A DNA stretch of 64,000 nt, from positions 8,144-72,143 of the forward strand of contig CAXTCF010000003.1 in assembly GCA_964242945.1 (NCBI GenBank). Reading direction: 5' to 3'. Made by a program: the position numbers and the translations under genes. Source of the stretch: Mesorhizobium_B sp964242945. Lineage in GTDB: Bacteria; Pseudomonadota; Alphaproteobacteria; Rhizobiales; Rhizobiaceae. Each line of letters starts with the position of its first letter. The stretch's first letter is position 1. This document shows, in pieces, positions 25,480 to 34,557 of this stretch. A model generated the notes under the pieces. That model saw only the letters and a list, made by a program, of their open reading frames with translations. It was not told the DNA's origin and ran no database searches.

Positions 25480-27929
25480 CTACGCTTCCCGAAAAAGCGC
25501 GGGCCGTGATCATCGGCGGCGGGGTGTCGGGTTGCTCGGTCGCCTATCACTTGGCGAAGCTCGGCTGGCGCGACATCGTGCTCTTGGAGCGCAAGCAGCT
25601 GACCTCCGGCACGACCTGGCATGCGGCAGGCCTCGTCGGCCAGCTTCGCGCCTCGCGCAACATGACGCGGCTCGCAAAATACTCGGCCGATCTCTATGCA
25701 AAGCTCGAAGCCGAAACGGGCGTCGCCACCGGCATGCGGCAGGTCGGCTCCATCACCGTTGCGCTGACGCACGCGCGCAAGCACGAGATTTACCGTCAGG
25801 CCTCGCTGGCGCGCGCCTTCGACGTGGACGTGCGCGAGATTGCACCGGAAGAGGCAAAGGGGATGTATCCGCATCTCAACATCGAGGGCGTGGCGGGTGC
25901 CGTCCATCTGCCGCTCGACGGCCAGTGCGACCCCGCCAACATCGCGATGGCTCTGGCCAAGGGCGCACGGCAGCGCGGCGCAACGGTGGTCGAGAACGTC
26001 AAGGTTCGGCAGGTCCTTACCAGGAATGGGCGGGTCTCCGGCGTCGCCTGGGAGCGGGAGGACGGGCAGGGCACGATCGAGACGGATGTCGTGGTGAACT
26101 GCGCCGGCATGTGGGCGCGCGACCTCGCCGCGCAGAACAGCGTCACGCTGCCGCTCCACGCCTGCGAGCACTTCTACATCGTGACGGAACCCATCCCCGG
26201 CCTCACGCGCCTGCCCGTGCTGCGCGTGCCCGACGAGTGCGCCTACTACAAGGAGGATGCCGGCAAGATGATGCTGGGCGCCTTCGAGCCGGTGGCGAAA
26301 CCCTGGCCGCCGCTCGGCGAGAAAATCCGCGAAAACTTCTGCTTCGACCAGCTTCCGGAGGATTTCGACCACTTCGAGCCGATCCTCGAACAGGCGGTCA
26401 ACCGCATGCCGATGCTGGGAGAAGCCGGCATCCACACCTTCTTCAACGGACCTGAGAGCTTCACGCCGGACGACCGCTATTATCTCGGCGAGGCGCCGGA
26501 GCTTGGCGGCTACTGGGTCGCGGCCGGCTACAACTCGATCGGCATCGTGTCGTCGGGCGGCGCCGGCATGGCGCTGGCGCAGTGGATGAACGACGGCGAG
26601 CCGCCCTTCGACCTCTGGGAAGTGGACATCCGGCGCGCGCAAGGTTTTCAGAAGAACCGCCGCTACCTGCGCGAGCGCGTGTCGGAAACGCTCGGCCTGC
26701 TCTACGCCGACCACTTCCCCTTTCGCCAGATGGCCACCGCCCGCGGCGTGCGGCGCTCGCCCTTGCACGAGCACCTTAAACGCCGCGGCGCGGTGTTCGG
26801 CGAGGTAGCGGGCTGGGAGCGCACAAACTGGTTCGCCAGGGACGGTCAGGAGCGGGAGTACCGCTACGCCTGGGGGCGGCAGAACTGGTTCGAGAACCAA
26901 CGCGAAGAGCATCTGGCAGTGCGGAACAGTGTCGGCCTGTTCGACATGACTTCGTTCGGCAAGATCCGCGTGGAAGGGCGCGACGCGCTTGCGTTTCTCC
27001 AGCGGCTATGCGCCAACGAGATGGACGTGGCGGCAGGCCGCATCGTCTATACGCAGATGCTCAACAGGCGCGGGGGCATCGAGTCGGACCTGACCGTCAC
27101 CCGGCTGTCAGAGACCGTCTTCCTCGCCGTCGTTCCCGGCGCCACTCTGAGCCGCGACCTCGCCTGGATGCGCAGACACTTGCAGCCCGACGAGTTCGTG
27201 GTGATCACCGACGTTTCGGCGGCGGAAGCCGTGCTCGTCCTGATGGGTCCCAAAGCGCGCGAGTTGATCACCTGCGTCTCGCCCGACGACTTTTCCAACG
27301 AGGCGTTTCCCTTCGGGACGGCGCGCGAGATCGAGATCGGCATGGGGCTCGCGCGTGCCCATCGCGTCACTTACGTCGGCGAGCTCGGCTGGGAGCTTTA
27401 TGTCTCCACCGACCAGGCTGCTCACATCTTCGAGGCGATCGAGGAGGCAGGCGGCGACCTCGGCCTGAAGCTCTGCGGTCTGCATACCCTGGATTCCTGC
27501 CGTATCGAAAAGGCGTTCCGCCATTTCGGCCACGACATCACCGACGAGGACCACGTCCTGGAGGCGGGCCTCGGCTTTGCGGTGAAGACGGCCAAGGGAG
27601 CGTTCATCGGCCGCGATGCCGTATGCGCCAAACGCGATGCCGGGCTGGAACGCCGCCTTGTGCAATTCCGCCTGCGCGATCCCGAACCGCTGCTTTTCCA
27701 TAACGAGGCGATCGTCCGCGACCGGCGGATCGTCGGCACCATCACATCGGGCAATTACGGCCACACCTTGAGCGGCGCGGTCGGCCTGGGCTATGTCCCC
27801 TGCCCCGGCGAGGCGGAAGGCGACGTGCTGTCGTCCGCCTATGAGATCGAGATTGCCGGCGAGCGGTTTCCTGCCGATGTCTCGCTCAAGCCGATGTACG
27901 ATCCGAAGGCGGAGCGGGTTCGGCTGTAG
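25476..27929 (+). CDS. FAD-dependent oxidoreductase with GcvT domain, third paralogue
   Basis: This 817-residue protein repeats the DAO+GcvT design: AVIIGGGVSGCSVAYHLAKLG (about 10-30), TSGTTWHAAGLVGQ with the His attachment site, a FLQRLCANEMD block opening the GcvT domain, and YVGELGWELY near the folate site. It differs from the second paralogue in the substrate cap (RASRNMTRLAKYSADLYAKLE), so the two probably take different N-methylated substrates. The ATG at 25476 overlaps the aminotransferase stop by four bases; extending further upstream would run through that gene in another frame. It ends four bases before the convergent reductase gene stop. Sarcosine or dimethylglycine dehydrogenase is the nearest family name; unproven. 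Confidence 0.88.
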   Translation: MTTLPEKARAVIIGGGVSGCSVAYHLAKLGWRDIVLLERKQLTSGTTWHAAGLVGQLRASRNMTRLAKYSADLYAKLEAETGVATGMRQVGSITVALTHARKHEIYRQASLARAFDVDVREIAPEEAKGMYPHLNIEGVAGAVHLPLDGQCDPANIAMALAKGARQRGATVVENVKVRQVLTRNGRVSGVAWEREDGQGTIETDVVVNCAGMWARDLAAQNSVTLPLHACEHFYIVTEPIPGLTRLPVLRVPDECAYYKEDAGKMMLGAFEPVAKPWPPLGEKIRENFCFDQLPEDFDHFEPILEQAVNRMPMLGEAGIHTFFNGPESFTPDDRYYLGEAPELGGYWVAAGYNSIGIVSSGGAGMALAQWMNDGEPPFDLWEVDIRRAQGFQKNRRYLRERVSETLGLLYADHFPFRQMATARGVRRSPLHEHLKRRGAVFGEVAGWERTNWFARDGQEREYRYAWGRQNWFENQREEHLAVRNSVGLFDMTSFGKIRVEGRDALAFLQRLCANEMDVAAGRIVYTQMLNRRGGIESDLTVTRLSETVFLAVVPGATLSRDLAWMRRHLQPDEFVVITDVSAAEAVLVLMGPKARELITCVSPDDFSNEAFPFGTAREIEIGMGLARAHRVTYVGELGWELYVSTDQAAHIFEAIEEAGGDLGLKLCGLHTLDSCRIEKAFRHFGHDITDEDHVLEAGLGFAVKTAKGAFIGRDAVCAKRDAGLERRLVQFRLRDPEPLLFHNEAIVRDRRIVGTITSGNYGHTLSGAVGLGYVPCPGEAEGDVLSSAYEIEIAGERFPADVSLKPMYDPKAERVRL

Positions 27930-27933
27930 CCGC

Positions 27934-28518
27934 TCAAAACCGCTCCAGCTTGCGCCGGACATCGCGCAGGTAGCGCCCGCGGGATGCTGGCGTGGACGAG
28001 TCCATGTCGTAATGCGCCATGTACATCGTCCGGCAGGTCATGGCGCAGAGCGTGCGCAAGCCCCTCAGGATGGTCTTGCGGCCGGGCTGCCCGACAAGGA
28101 AGGACAGCCAGCGCGACGCGCCGCAGGTCGTGATGATGCCCACCTTCTCGATGTGCGCCATCAGCGGCTTCAAGACGCCGTCCGGCGTCAGCGAGAACGC
28201 AACGTCCTTTGCCCAGACCCGCTCCAGCCAGCCCTTCAGCATCGCCGGCAGCCCGTACCACCAGGTCGGATAGACGAAGAGGATGGCATTGGCCCAATGG
28301 ATCAGTTCGCCATGCTTCTTCAGAACGGGATCGTCGGGCGCGACCTCGTTGTAGACGCGCCGTTCGGCGGCCGACATGACGGGATCGAAGTTCTCGGCGT
28401 AAAGGTCGAGCAGGTGAACGTCGTGCCCGCTCTCGGTCAGCGTCTGCACGGAGGTATCGCGCAGGGCGGCGCAAAAGCTTTCCGGGACCGGATGGCAATA
28501 GACGACCAGAACCCTCAT
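27934..28518 (-). CDS. NAD(P)H-dependent oxidoreductase, flavodoxin-2 fold
   Basis: A 194-residue member of the NQO1/KefF/MdaB flavodoxin-like family. It starts with VLVVYCHPVPESFCAAL, the FMN/FAD phosphate loop, and contains FVYPTWWYGLPAMLKGWLERV, the conserved flavin and substrate block of this family. It reduces quinones or other acceptors with two electrons from NAD(P)H. The ATG overlaps the preceding FAD-oxidoreductase stop by four bases, so it is the last gene of the six-gene operon 33900-27934. In that operon it may recycle electrons for, or reduce, the imported heterocycle; this is inference. Confidence 0.88.
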   Translation of the reverse strand: MRVLVVYCHPVPESFCAALRDTSVQTLTESGHDVHLLDLYAENFDPVMSAAERRVYNEVAPDDPVLKKHGELIHWANAILFVYPTWWYGLPAMLKGWLERVWAKDVAFSLTPDGVLKPLMAHIEKVGIITTCGASRWLSFLVGQPGRKTILRGLRTLCAMTCRTMYMAHYDMDSSTPASRGRYLRDVRRKLERF

Positions 28519-29912
28519 GCGCTCTCGGCCAGGCCCCCGAACAGGAAGGTCTTGCCCGAACGGAAGTCGAAGCCGGGGTTCTCCCAGGCGATCATCTTGC
28601 CGGGATTGAGCAGCCCGCGCGGGTCGGCCTCACGCTTGAAGGCAAGCTGCACCTCGTCCGTGCGCTTCATGCCGCCTTCTTCCAGCGTGTAGCGATGCGG
28701 GTCGAAGACGGGCACGCCGGCGTCTTCGTGCATGCGGATGATCTCATTGAGCCGCGCTTCCGTGGTGAAGCGGATCAGCGGCAGGCCGAAGCAGGTGACG
28801 TTGCCGTCGAAGCGGACGAATTCCAGATGCGAGATGAGTTCGCCTGGGAACATCCGATCGATTGTCTCCACGGCTTCGAGATGATTGGGGAAACGGTAAA
28901 GCGTCTGGAGATAGGTCATGGCGGGATCGACCCGCAGCGCGCGCAGCGTCGTGTGGTTCCAGGCCAGTTCGAAGACGGGCGGCAGGCCCTTCTTGTCCTC
29001 CACCTTCGAACCGTCGAAGACGATCTCAGCCTTCTGCTTGCGGGCGAAGGCGTGGAAAGCATCCAGCGCGTGGGCCGCGACCATGACGAGGCAGACGCTG
29101 GTGCCCGGCCGGAGGTACTTCTGGTGCCGCTTGAAGTAGTCGAAGGGCGCGGGCGCTGCGACCGGCGTGATCAGCTTGGTGAGGATGCCGTCCTGCCGCC
29201 CCAGCGCATCGCCGAAGCGCGCGGCGTCCATGAACGCATCGAAGCCGGCGATCACATCGACCCAGTCGTAGGACGCCGTCAGCGGCATCTCGACTTCCGT
29301 GATGATCCCGTTCGTTCCGTAGGCATGCGTGACCTTGTGCAGTTCCTCTCCCGCAAGCTCCAGCTTGCGGGGCGTCTCCTCCATAGTCAGCACACGTAAC
29401 CGGATGATGTTGCCGAAGTCTCGCAGGCCACCCCAGTTGATCGAGCCGACGCCGCCGGAGCCGCCGGCTACGAATCCGCCGATAGAAGCGGTGTGGTAGG
29501 TCGAGGGAAACAGGCGAAGTTCCTGGGCCGAATGGGCTTTCGCCGCCTTGTCGATGTCGGCCAGGATCGCGCCGGGTTCGCACGCCACGCGGCCGGGCAC
29601 GACCGAGCGGACCGCGTTCATCTCTGCGAGGTTGAGCACGAGGCCCCCGGAAAGCGGCATGCCTTGGCCGTAGTTTCCGGTGCCCGACCCGCGCGGCGTG
29701 ACGGGCACGCCATGCCGGAAGCAGGCGGCGAGCACCTGTGCCACTTCCGCCTCGCTTCGCGGCGAGGCGACGAGGTCGGCGGTCACGCCGTCAAGCTGCC
29801 GTTTGAGGATCGGGCTGTACCAGAAAAAATCCCGGCTCTTCTGCTGAACCAGCGCCGGGTTGGTTTCCAGCTTGATGCCTTCGAGGTCCCGCTTCAGCGC
29901 TTCGATGTCCAT
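28515..29912 (-). CDS. FAD-binding_4 oxidoreductase (glycolate oxidase GlcD-like)
   Basis: This 465-residue flavoprotein has the PCMH/VAO fold. VTPRGSGTGNYGQGMPLSGG (about 90-109) is the FAD diphosphate loop and FVAGGSGGVGSINWGGLRD (about 166-184) the second FAD block; the C-terminus RGLLNPGKMIAWENPGF is the GLLNPGK motif of GlcD/D-lactate dehydrogenase types. Relatives oxidise hydroxyacids, lactones or ring CH-OH groups using FAD. It begins three bases after the amidohydrolase stop and overlaps the next gene, so it belongs to the uptake/degradation operon, where it would oxidise the ring-opened or deaminated product. The acceptor and substrate are unknown. Confidence 0.88.
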   Translation of the reverse strand: MDIEALKRDLEGIKLETNPALVQQKSRDFFWYSPILKRQLDGVTADLVASPRSEAEVAQVLAACFRHGVPVTPRGSGTGNYGQGMPLSGGLVLNLAEMNAVRSVVPGRVACEPGAILADIDKAAKAHSAQELRLFPSTYHTASIGGFVAGGSGGVGSINWGGLRDFGNIIRLRVLTMEETPRKLELAGEELHKVTHAYGTNGIITEVEMPLTASYDWVDVIAGFDAFMDAARFGDALGRQDGILTKLITPVAAPAPFDYFKRHQKYLRPGTSVCLVMVAAHALDAFHAFARKQKAEIVFDGSKVEDKKGLPPVFELAWNHTTLRALRVDPAMTYLQTLYRFPNHLEAVETIDRMFPGELISHLEFVRFDGNVTCFGLPLIRFTTEARLNEIIRMHEDAGVPVFDPHRYTLEEGGMKRTDEVQLAFKREADPRGLLNPGKMIAWENPGFDFRSGKTFLFGGLAESA

Positions 29913-29915
29913 GCG

Positions 29916-31226
29916 TCACCCCATGAGGTCGTCGATCTCGGCATAGTCCGGCAGTTCGGCGCCGATCGCGCGGCCGGCGCGCACGACGATCCGGTTCGAT
30001 TCGGGGCGAGACAGAAATTCGCTCCAGCTTCGGCCCTGAAAAATCGTGAAATCCGCCGGGCCGCCGACGCGCATCATGCCGGCTGGTTCGAGCCGCAATA
30101 TTTCGGCTGGCGTCGCCGTCACCGTTTTGATCCAATCGCCGAACGGATGGTCGAGGTGGAGGATCCGGGTGCCGGCCCGGAAAACCTCCGCCGCGTCGAG
30201 ATCGCCATAGGCATAGAACGGGTCGCGCGTGTTGTCGGAGGCTATCGCGACCGGGATGCCGCGTGCCTTCATCTCGTGGAGCAGCGTCACACCGCGCCAG
30301 CGCGGCGTGGTTCCGTCGCCGCGGCGGTCCTGAAGGTACAGGTTGCAGAGAGGCAGAGACACGACTGCCATGCCGGCGCGCGCGACCTTGTCGAGCGTCG
30401 CTTTAGCCGTGTCGTCCGGTTGGCGGGCGAGCGAGCAACAGTGGCCGACGAGGATTTTTCCCTGGAAGCGATGGCGCAGGGCGGCTTCCGCGATGCGGTC
30501 CAGCGAGACGGCCGATGTGTCGTCCGTCTCGTCGGCGTGGAAGTCGAGGTCGAGCCCGTTGTCGCTCGCCGCGCGGAACACCCGGTCAAGCAACGCGTCG
30601 AGGTCCGGCACCATGAAGGTGACGCCGCCAAGCACGCCCTTCGCATCCACGACGCGCCGGACCAGCGAGGCGAACCAGCGCTCATCGCGCGCGGCATCGA
30701 TTGGAACTAGGCTGACAGCCTGGAGCGCGATGCGGCCCTGCCATGTCTCGCGCATCTCTTCGAAGACCGGCCAGGAGATCGCCTCCTGCGGCGCGCTGGA
30801 GTCAAGATGGGTGCGCAGGTAAGCGGTGCCGTGCGTAAAGGCGCAGCGCAGCGAAAAATCCATGCGGCGGCGCAGATCGGCTGCGTTCCACCGCGCCCGG
30901 CGATCCTCTTCCGCAGCTTGAAGCGCGCCGCTGAAGGTGCCGTCCGGATTGGGCTTTCGCGGCGTGATGTGGCCTTTGTCGATATGAGTGTGGCAGTCCA
31001 CGAAGGAGGGCAGGACGATCCGGCCCGCCAAATCGATCGTGTCGGAAGGAAGCGGCCCTTCGCGAGACTCGATTGCTAGAATGACGCCGTTGTCCACTGA
31101 AAGGTCACAGAGCAGGAAGCCGTCTGCGTCGGGGGTTCCCGCTGCGCCCGGCGTCAGGCTTGCATGCAGCTTCGCGTTAGCCAGCCTGTAGGCGCCGGAG
31201 GCGGGCAGTGTGATCGGCCTGGGCAT
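29916..31226 (-). CDS. CodA-like amidohydrolase (cytosine/creatinine deaminase family)
   Basis: The 436-residue metal-dependent amidohydrolase carries VDCHTHIDKGH (HxH metal pair plus DK, near residue 80), DFHADETDD (the HCDEIDD equivalent of CodA), VGHCCSLA, and SDNTRDPFYAYGDLD with the last metal/catalytic Asp. These blocks place it in the cytosine-deaminase branch, which also includes creatinine, isoguanine and s-triazine amine hydrolases. The ATG at 31226 was taken; a TTG two codons earlier overlaps the permease stop by four bases and may be used. Directly behind an ABC importer, it probably deaminates or opens the imported ring, releasing ammonia. I cannot tell the base from sequence. 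Confidence 0.85.
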   Translation of the reverse strand: MPRPITLPASGAYRLANAKLHASLTPGAAGTPDADGFLLCDLSVDNGVILAIESREGPLPSDTIDLAGRIVLPSFVDCHTHIDKGHITPRKPNPDGTFSGALQAAEEDRRARWNAADLRRRMDFSLRCAFTHGTAYLRTHLDSSAPQEAISWPVFEEMRETWQGRIALQAVSLVPIDAARDERWFASLVRRVVDAKGVLGGVTFMVPDLDALLDRVFRAASDNGLDLDFHADETDDTSAVSLDRIAEAALRHRFQGKILVGHCCSLARQPDDTAKATLDKVARAGMAVVSLPLCNLYLQDRRGDGTTPRWRGVTLLHEMKARGIPVAIASDNTRDPFYAYGDLDAAEVFRAGTRILHLDHPFGDWIKTVTATPAEILRLEPAGMMRVGGPADFTIFQGRSWSEFLSRPESNRIVVRAGRAIGAELPDYAEIDDLMG

Positions 31227-31228
31227 TC

Positions 31229-32083
31229 TCAAACGTCTCGTGATAGCGCGGACTCATGCCAGCGGCGCAAGGCGAGGTGCGAGAGGAGCGACAGCACGAG
31301 GAAGATCAGCACGCCGGTCGCGGAAATGAGGAACAGCGCCGCAAACAGGCGCGGCGCGTTCAGCCGGTAGCCCGCCTCGATGATGCGCGAAGCCAAGCCG
31401 GAGGCCTGCCCCGTGGAGCCCGCCACGAACTCGGCCACCACCGCGCCGATCAGCGACAAGCCGCCGGCGATCTTCAAGCCGCCGAGGAAGAAGGGCAGTG
31501 CCGCGGGCAGCCGCAGCAGGCGTAGTTCCTGCCATTGCGAAGCGCCGTTCAGCCGGAACAGGTCGCGCAGGTTGCGGTCCACGGAATTGAGACCGAGCGT
31601 GGTGTTGGAAAGGATCGGGAAGAAAGCAACGATCCAGGCGCAGAGCAGGAGCTTTGCGGTCTGGTTGTCCACGTAGATGTTGATCAGCGGGAAGATCGCG
31701 ACGATCGGCGTCACCTGGAGCACCACGGCAAAGGGAAAGAACGACAGCTCCACCCATTTCGACTGCGCGAACAGCACGGCGAGCCCTACGCCGCCCAGCA
31801 CTGCAAGTGCCAATCCCAGGAAGGCGATCTTCAGCGTCACCAGCAGCGAGGAGAACAGCAGCGGCGCATCGTTCCAGAGGGTGGCAAGCACCACGCCGGG
31901 GCGGGGCAGGATGTATTGCGGGATGGCATTCCAGACGCAGATGCGGTCCCAAGCCAGAACCGCAAGCAGGAACAGCAGCAGCGGCAGCAGCCAGCGCGCG
32001 ACGCGGTCGCGCCGGCCCGCGCGGGCGCGCCGCGCCTCCTCGGCATCGATCACCAGCGGCAGCTTGTCTTCCAGAAGCGCCAT
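31229..32083 (-). CDS. ABC transporter permease (SsuC/TauC/ThiX type)
   Basis: This 284-residue inner-membrane protein has six or so helices and the BPD_transp_1 fold, with the cytoplasmic EAA-type loop near FRLNGASQWQELRLLRLPAALP. It is the channel subunit for the substrate-binding protein and ATPase upstream, from which it is separated by only five bases (ATPase stop at 32089). The family imports sulfonates, nitrate or thiamine-precursor pyrimidines. The following deaminase favours a nitrogen heterocycle here. N-terminal residues are basic and cytosolic, usual for the group. Confidence 0.9.
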   Translation of the reverse strand: MALLEDKLPLVIDAEEARRARAGRRDRVARWLLPLLLFLLAVLAWDRICVWNAIPQYILPRPGVVLATLWNDAPLLFSSLLVTLKIAFLGLALAVLGGVGLAVLFAQSKWVELSFFPFAVVLQVTPIVAIFPLINIYVDNQTAKLLLCAWIVAFFPILSNTTLGLNSVDRNLRDLFRLNGASQWQELRLLRLPAALPFFLGGLKIAGGLSLIGAVVAEFVAGSTGQASGLASRIIEAGYRLNAPRLFAALFLISATGVLIFLVLSLLSHLALRRWHESALSRDV

Positions 32084-32088
32084 GCCGG

Positions 32089-32886
32089 TTACGCGGTCAC
32101 CGGAGCGCGGATGGCCAGAGCAAGCAGCGCTGAGGCGTCGCGGCAGAGCGCGGCATAGCCTGCCGAAGTTCGGAACGCTTCCGTGCGGGGGAATGGCGCA
32201 TCAACTTCCATCTCACCGAAGGCGCGGCCGGGATGCGCCGCCATCGCCACGATGCGGGTGGAGAGAAAAACGCTCTCGAAGACGCTGTGGGTGACGAACA
32301 GCGCCGTGAAGCGCTCGGCCTGCCAGAGCTCAAGAAGCTGGTCGTTGAGAGCGAAGCGGGTGATCTCGTCCAGCGCGGCAAAGGGCTCGTCCATCAGCAG
32401 CACGCGGGGCCGCGTCACCAAGGCGCGCGCGATGGAGACACGCATCTTCATGCCGCCGGAAAGCTCGCGCGGCACGGCTCCCGCGAATGAGGCAAGGCCG
32501 ACCCGCTCCAGCATCGCCTCGACGTCGCGGGCTGCGTCCTTGCGCGAAGTCCCGCGCAGCCGCAGCGGCAGCCAGACATTGTCTAGGACAGTCGCCCAGG
32601 GCAGCAGGGTGGATTCCTGAAAGACGAAGCCGATGTCGCGGCCGGCCGCCCGCGACCGCGAGACGGTTCCGCGGCTGGGACTGGTCAATCCCGCGATGAT
32701 CCGCAGCGCGGTTGACTTGCCGCATCCGGAAGGCCCCAGCAGGCTCAGGAACTCGCCTTCTGCCACGTCGAGATCGAAGCCGCGCAGGGCGGCCGTGCCG
32801 CTGGAGAAAACCTTGTCGATGCCGCGCAGCGAGAGCAGCGGCGCGCCCTGCCCCGCTGCCGTGTTCTGCGTTGCCCTTTGCAGCAC
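32089..32886 (-). CDS. ABC transporter ATP-binding protein (SsuB/TauB/ThiY-type importer)
   Basis: A 265-residue nucleotide-binding subunit with Walker A GPSGCGKSTAL (about 53-63), the signature LSGGMKMRVSIARAL and Walker B VLLMDEPFAALD. The N-terminal LRGIDKVFSSGTAALRGFDLDV is the usual A-loop region of the nitrate/taurine/HMP importer ATPases. It powers the permease downstream and receives substrate from the SBP gene 15 bases upstream. No regulatory extra domain is present. Confidence 0.93.
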   Translation of the reverse strand: MLQRATQNTAAGQGAPLLSLRGIDKVFSSGTAALRGFDLDVAEGEFLSLLGPSGCGKSTALRIIAGLTSPSRGTVSRSRAAGRDIGFVFQESTLLPWATVLDNVWLPLRLRGTSRKDAARDVEAMLERVGLASFAGAVPRELSGGMKMRVSIARALVTRPRVLLMDEPFAALDEITRFALNDQLLELWQAERFTALFVTHSVFESVFLSTRIVAMAAHPGRAFGEMEVDAPFPRTEAFRTSAGYAALCRDASALLALAIRAPVTA

Positions 32887-32901
32887 GAAACCCGCGATCC
32901 G

Positions 32902-33900
32902 CTACTTCTTGAGATCGAGGCCCACGCCCTTGTTCACGAACTGGAGCGTGTAGGCCTTTTTGATGTCGATGCCGGCCGTCACGACCTTTGCCTTGACCAT
33001 CTTGTCATAAAAGTCCTGGACCCGCGCATCGGTCATGGCGCCGATGCCGAGCTTTGCCGTGTCGCCGGAATCCACGATGCCGAACTCCTTCAATTGTGCG
33101 ATCGAGAAGGCGATCTGCTCATCCGTCATGTCCGGATTGTCTCGTCTGATCATCGCGTTGGCGGCTGCGTTGTCGCCGTAGAGGTAGTTGTACCAGCCCT
33201 TCGCGGAACCATCGACGAAGCACTGCACGACCGCCGGCCGCTTGTCGATGGTGTCCTGCATCGTCTCGATCGTGGTGGAATATGTGCTGAAACCGTAGTC
33301 GGCGAGCAGGAACGTGTTGGGCTTGAACTTGCCTTCCCGCTCCACCGCGAAAGGCTCCGAGGTGACGTAGCCCTGCTGGATCGACTTGGGATTGGCGATG
33401 AAGGGCGCCGGGTTGAAGGTGTAGGGCACGCGCTTGGAAAGGTCGAAGCCGTGCTCGCCCGCCAGCCATAGCAGGAAGGTCTGCGCGCCCTCGTCGCCGA
33501 TGATGTACTGCTCGGCATTCTTCAGGTCCTCGAACTTGTCGAGCCCCTGGCCGGGATGCGCCATCAGAACCTGCGGCTCCTTCTGGAAGTCTGCGGCGAC
33601 GACGCGCAGCGGGATGCCCTGCTCCACCGCCGAAAAGGCCTGGAGCATGTTGCCGCCCATGTAGAAGTCGATCTTGCCTGCCAGCAGCAGCGGCCGGCCC
33701 GATACCTGCGGCCCGCCCTGCATGATGGTGACGTCCAGGCCGCAGGCAGCGTATGTGCCGTCCGCCACCGCCTGGTAGTAGCCGCCGTGCTCCGGCTCCG
33801 CCAGCCAGTTGGTGCCGAACGTCACCTTCTCCGCGGCTTGCGCCGGCAGGCCGCCGCATAGCGCGGCCAAAGCCACCGAAAGCTTCCAGATCGTTCTCAT
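32902..33900 (-). CDS. ABC substrate-binding protein, NMT1/THI5-like
   Basis: The 332-residue protein has a signal peptide (MRTIWKLSVALAALCGG, cleavage after AQAA) and an NMT1/THI5-type binding domain: VTFGTNWLAEPEHGGYYQAV, GLDVTIMQGGPQVSG, and GKIDFYMGGNMLQAF. This family includes THI5-like hydroxymethylpyrimidine binders and pyrimidine-type importers (ThiY, RibY), as well as sulfonate binders. The ATG at 33900 was chosen because the signal peptide starts there; longer frames upstream add 30 residues without signal features. It is the first gene of the six-gene operon. I saw no TPP riboswitch-like element in the 252 bases ahead of it, so thiamine control is not supported. Confidence 0.88.
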   Translation of the reverse strand: MRTIWKLSVALAALCGGLPAQAAEKVTFGTNWLAEPEHGGYYQAVADGTYAACGLDVTIMQGGPQVSGRPLLLAGKIDFYMGGNMLQAFSAVEQGIPLRVVAADFQKEPQVLMAHPGQGLDKFEDLKNAEQYIIGDEGAQTFLLWLAGEHGFDLSKRVPYTFNPAPFIANPKSIQQGYVTSEPFAVEREGKFKPNTFLLADYGFSTYSTTIETMQDTIDKRPAVVQCFVDGSAKGWYNYLYGDNAAANAMIRRDNPDMTDEQIAFSIAQLKEFGIVDSGDTAKLGIGAMTDARVQDFYDKMVKAKVVTAGIDIKKAYTLQFVNKGVGLDLKK

Positions 33901-34152
33901 TGCGAAACACCCCCGTTTGCCCACGAACAGGCTGAAAACATTTGCCTGATTTACGCAAGAGCCATGCCATTCGAATCGGCATAACAACACCGTTTTGCTG
34001 CAAATCGAAGTGGCTGCGTGCGCAGCGAAGCTGCCTCAACCGTCACCACTCTGCTGAGCCGACGGGCAGATTCTTCACAAAAGTTCGGAATGCGGATGCG
34101 ACATCCGATGCAGTCTTGCAAAGCACGTGAACACCGCTCTAGCTTCGTCGTC

Positions 34153-34548
34153 ATGGATGCGAACTTCTTCCGGCCGCTTTCTCCCCGCGGCATCCGCGCG
34201 CCTTTTGCGCGCTACAGCCACGGCGTCGAAGTGGCCGCGGGCAAGCGGCTCGTGTTCTGCTCGGGCCAGCTTGGGATCGGGCCGGACGATGCGGTGCCGC
34301 AGGAAGTAGAGGCGCAGGCCGAGCTTTGCTTCGCCAACATCGCGGCGATCCTGGCCGAGACGGGTCTGACCCTCGCCAACGTCCTGCGCCTCAACACCTA
34401 TGTGACCGACCGCGCGCATCTGAAACCCTACATGGCGGTGCGCGACCGGCTGTTTTCCGATCCCCTGCCCGCCTCGACCCTGATGATCGTCGCGGGCTTC
34501 GCCCGTGAGGAGTTCAAGGTCGAGGTGGAAGCCATCGCCGCGGGCTGA
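34153..34548 (+). CDS. RidA/YjgF-family protein, atypical active site
   Basis: This 131-residue Rid protein shows the GKRLVFCSGQLGIGPDD strand, AELCFANIAAILAETGLTL and the C-terminal FKVEVEAIAA strand. Archetypal RidA (2-aminoacrylate/imine deaminase) has an essential Arg in a PARS turn near residue 105; here the turn reads PASTLMIVAG, with Ser in that position, as in the Rid4-Rid7 subgroups, whose reactions differ or are unknown. It is divergent from the importer operon (252 bases) and runs into the creatininase-family gene nine bases later, so they are likely cotranscribed. Imine or carbamate hydrolysis linked to the neighbouring catabolic genes is plausible. Confidence 0.87.
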   Translation: MDANFFRPLSPRGIRAPFARYSHGVEVAAGKRLVFCSGQLGIGPDDAVPQEVEAQAELCFANIAAILAETGLTLANVLRLNTYVTDRAHLKPYMAVRDRLFSDPLPASTLMIVAGFAREEFKVEVEAIAAG

Positions 34549-34557
34549 AGTCCGACC

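Noticed and set aside
33901..34152. TPP or other riboswitch ahead of the NMT1-type importer
   Set aside because: No recognisable conserved core in these 252 bases on the minus strand.
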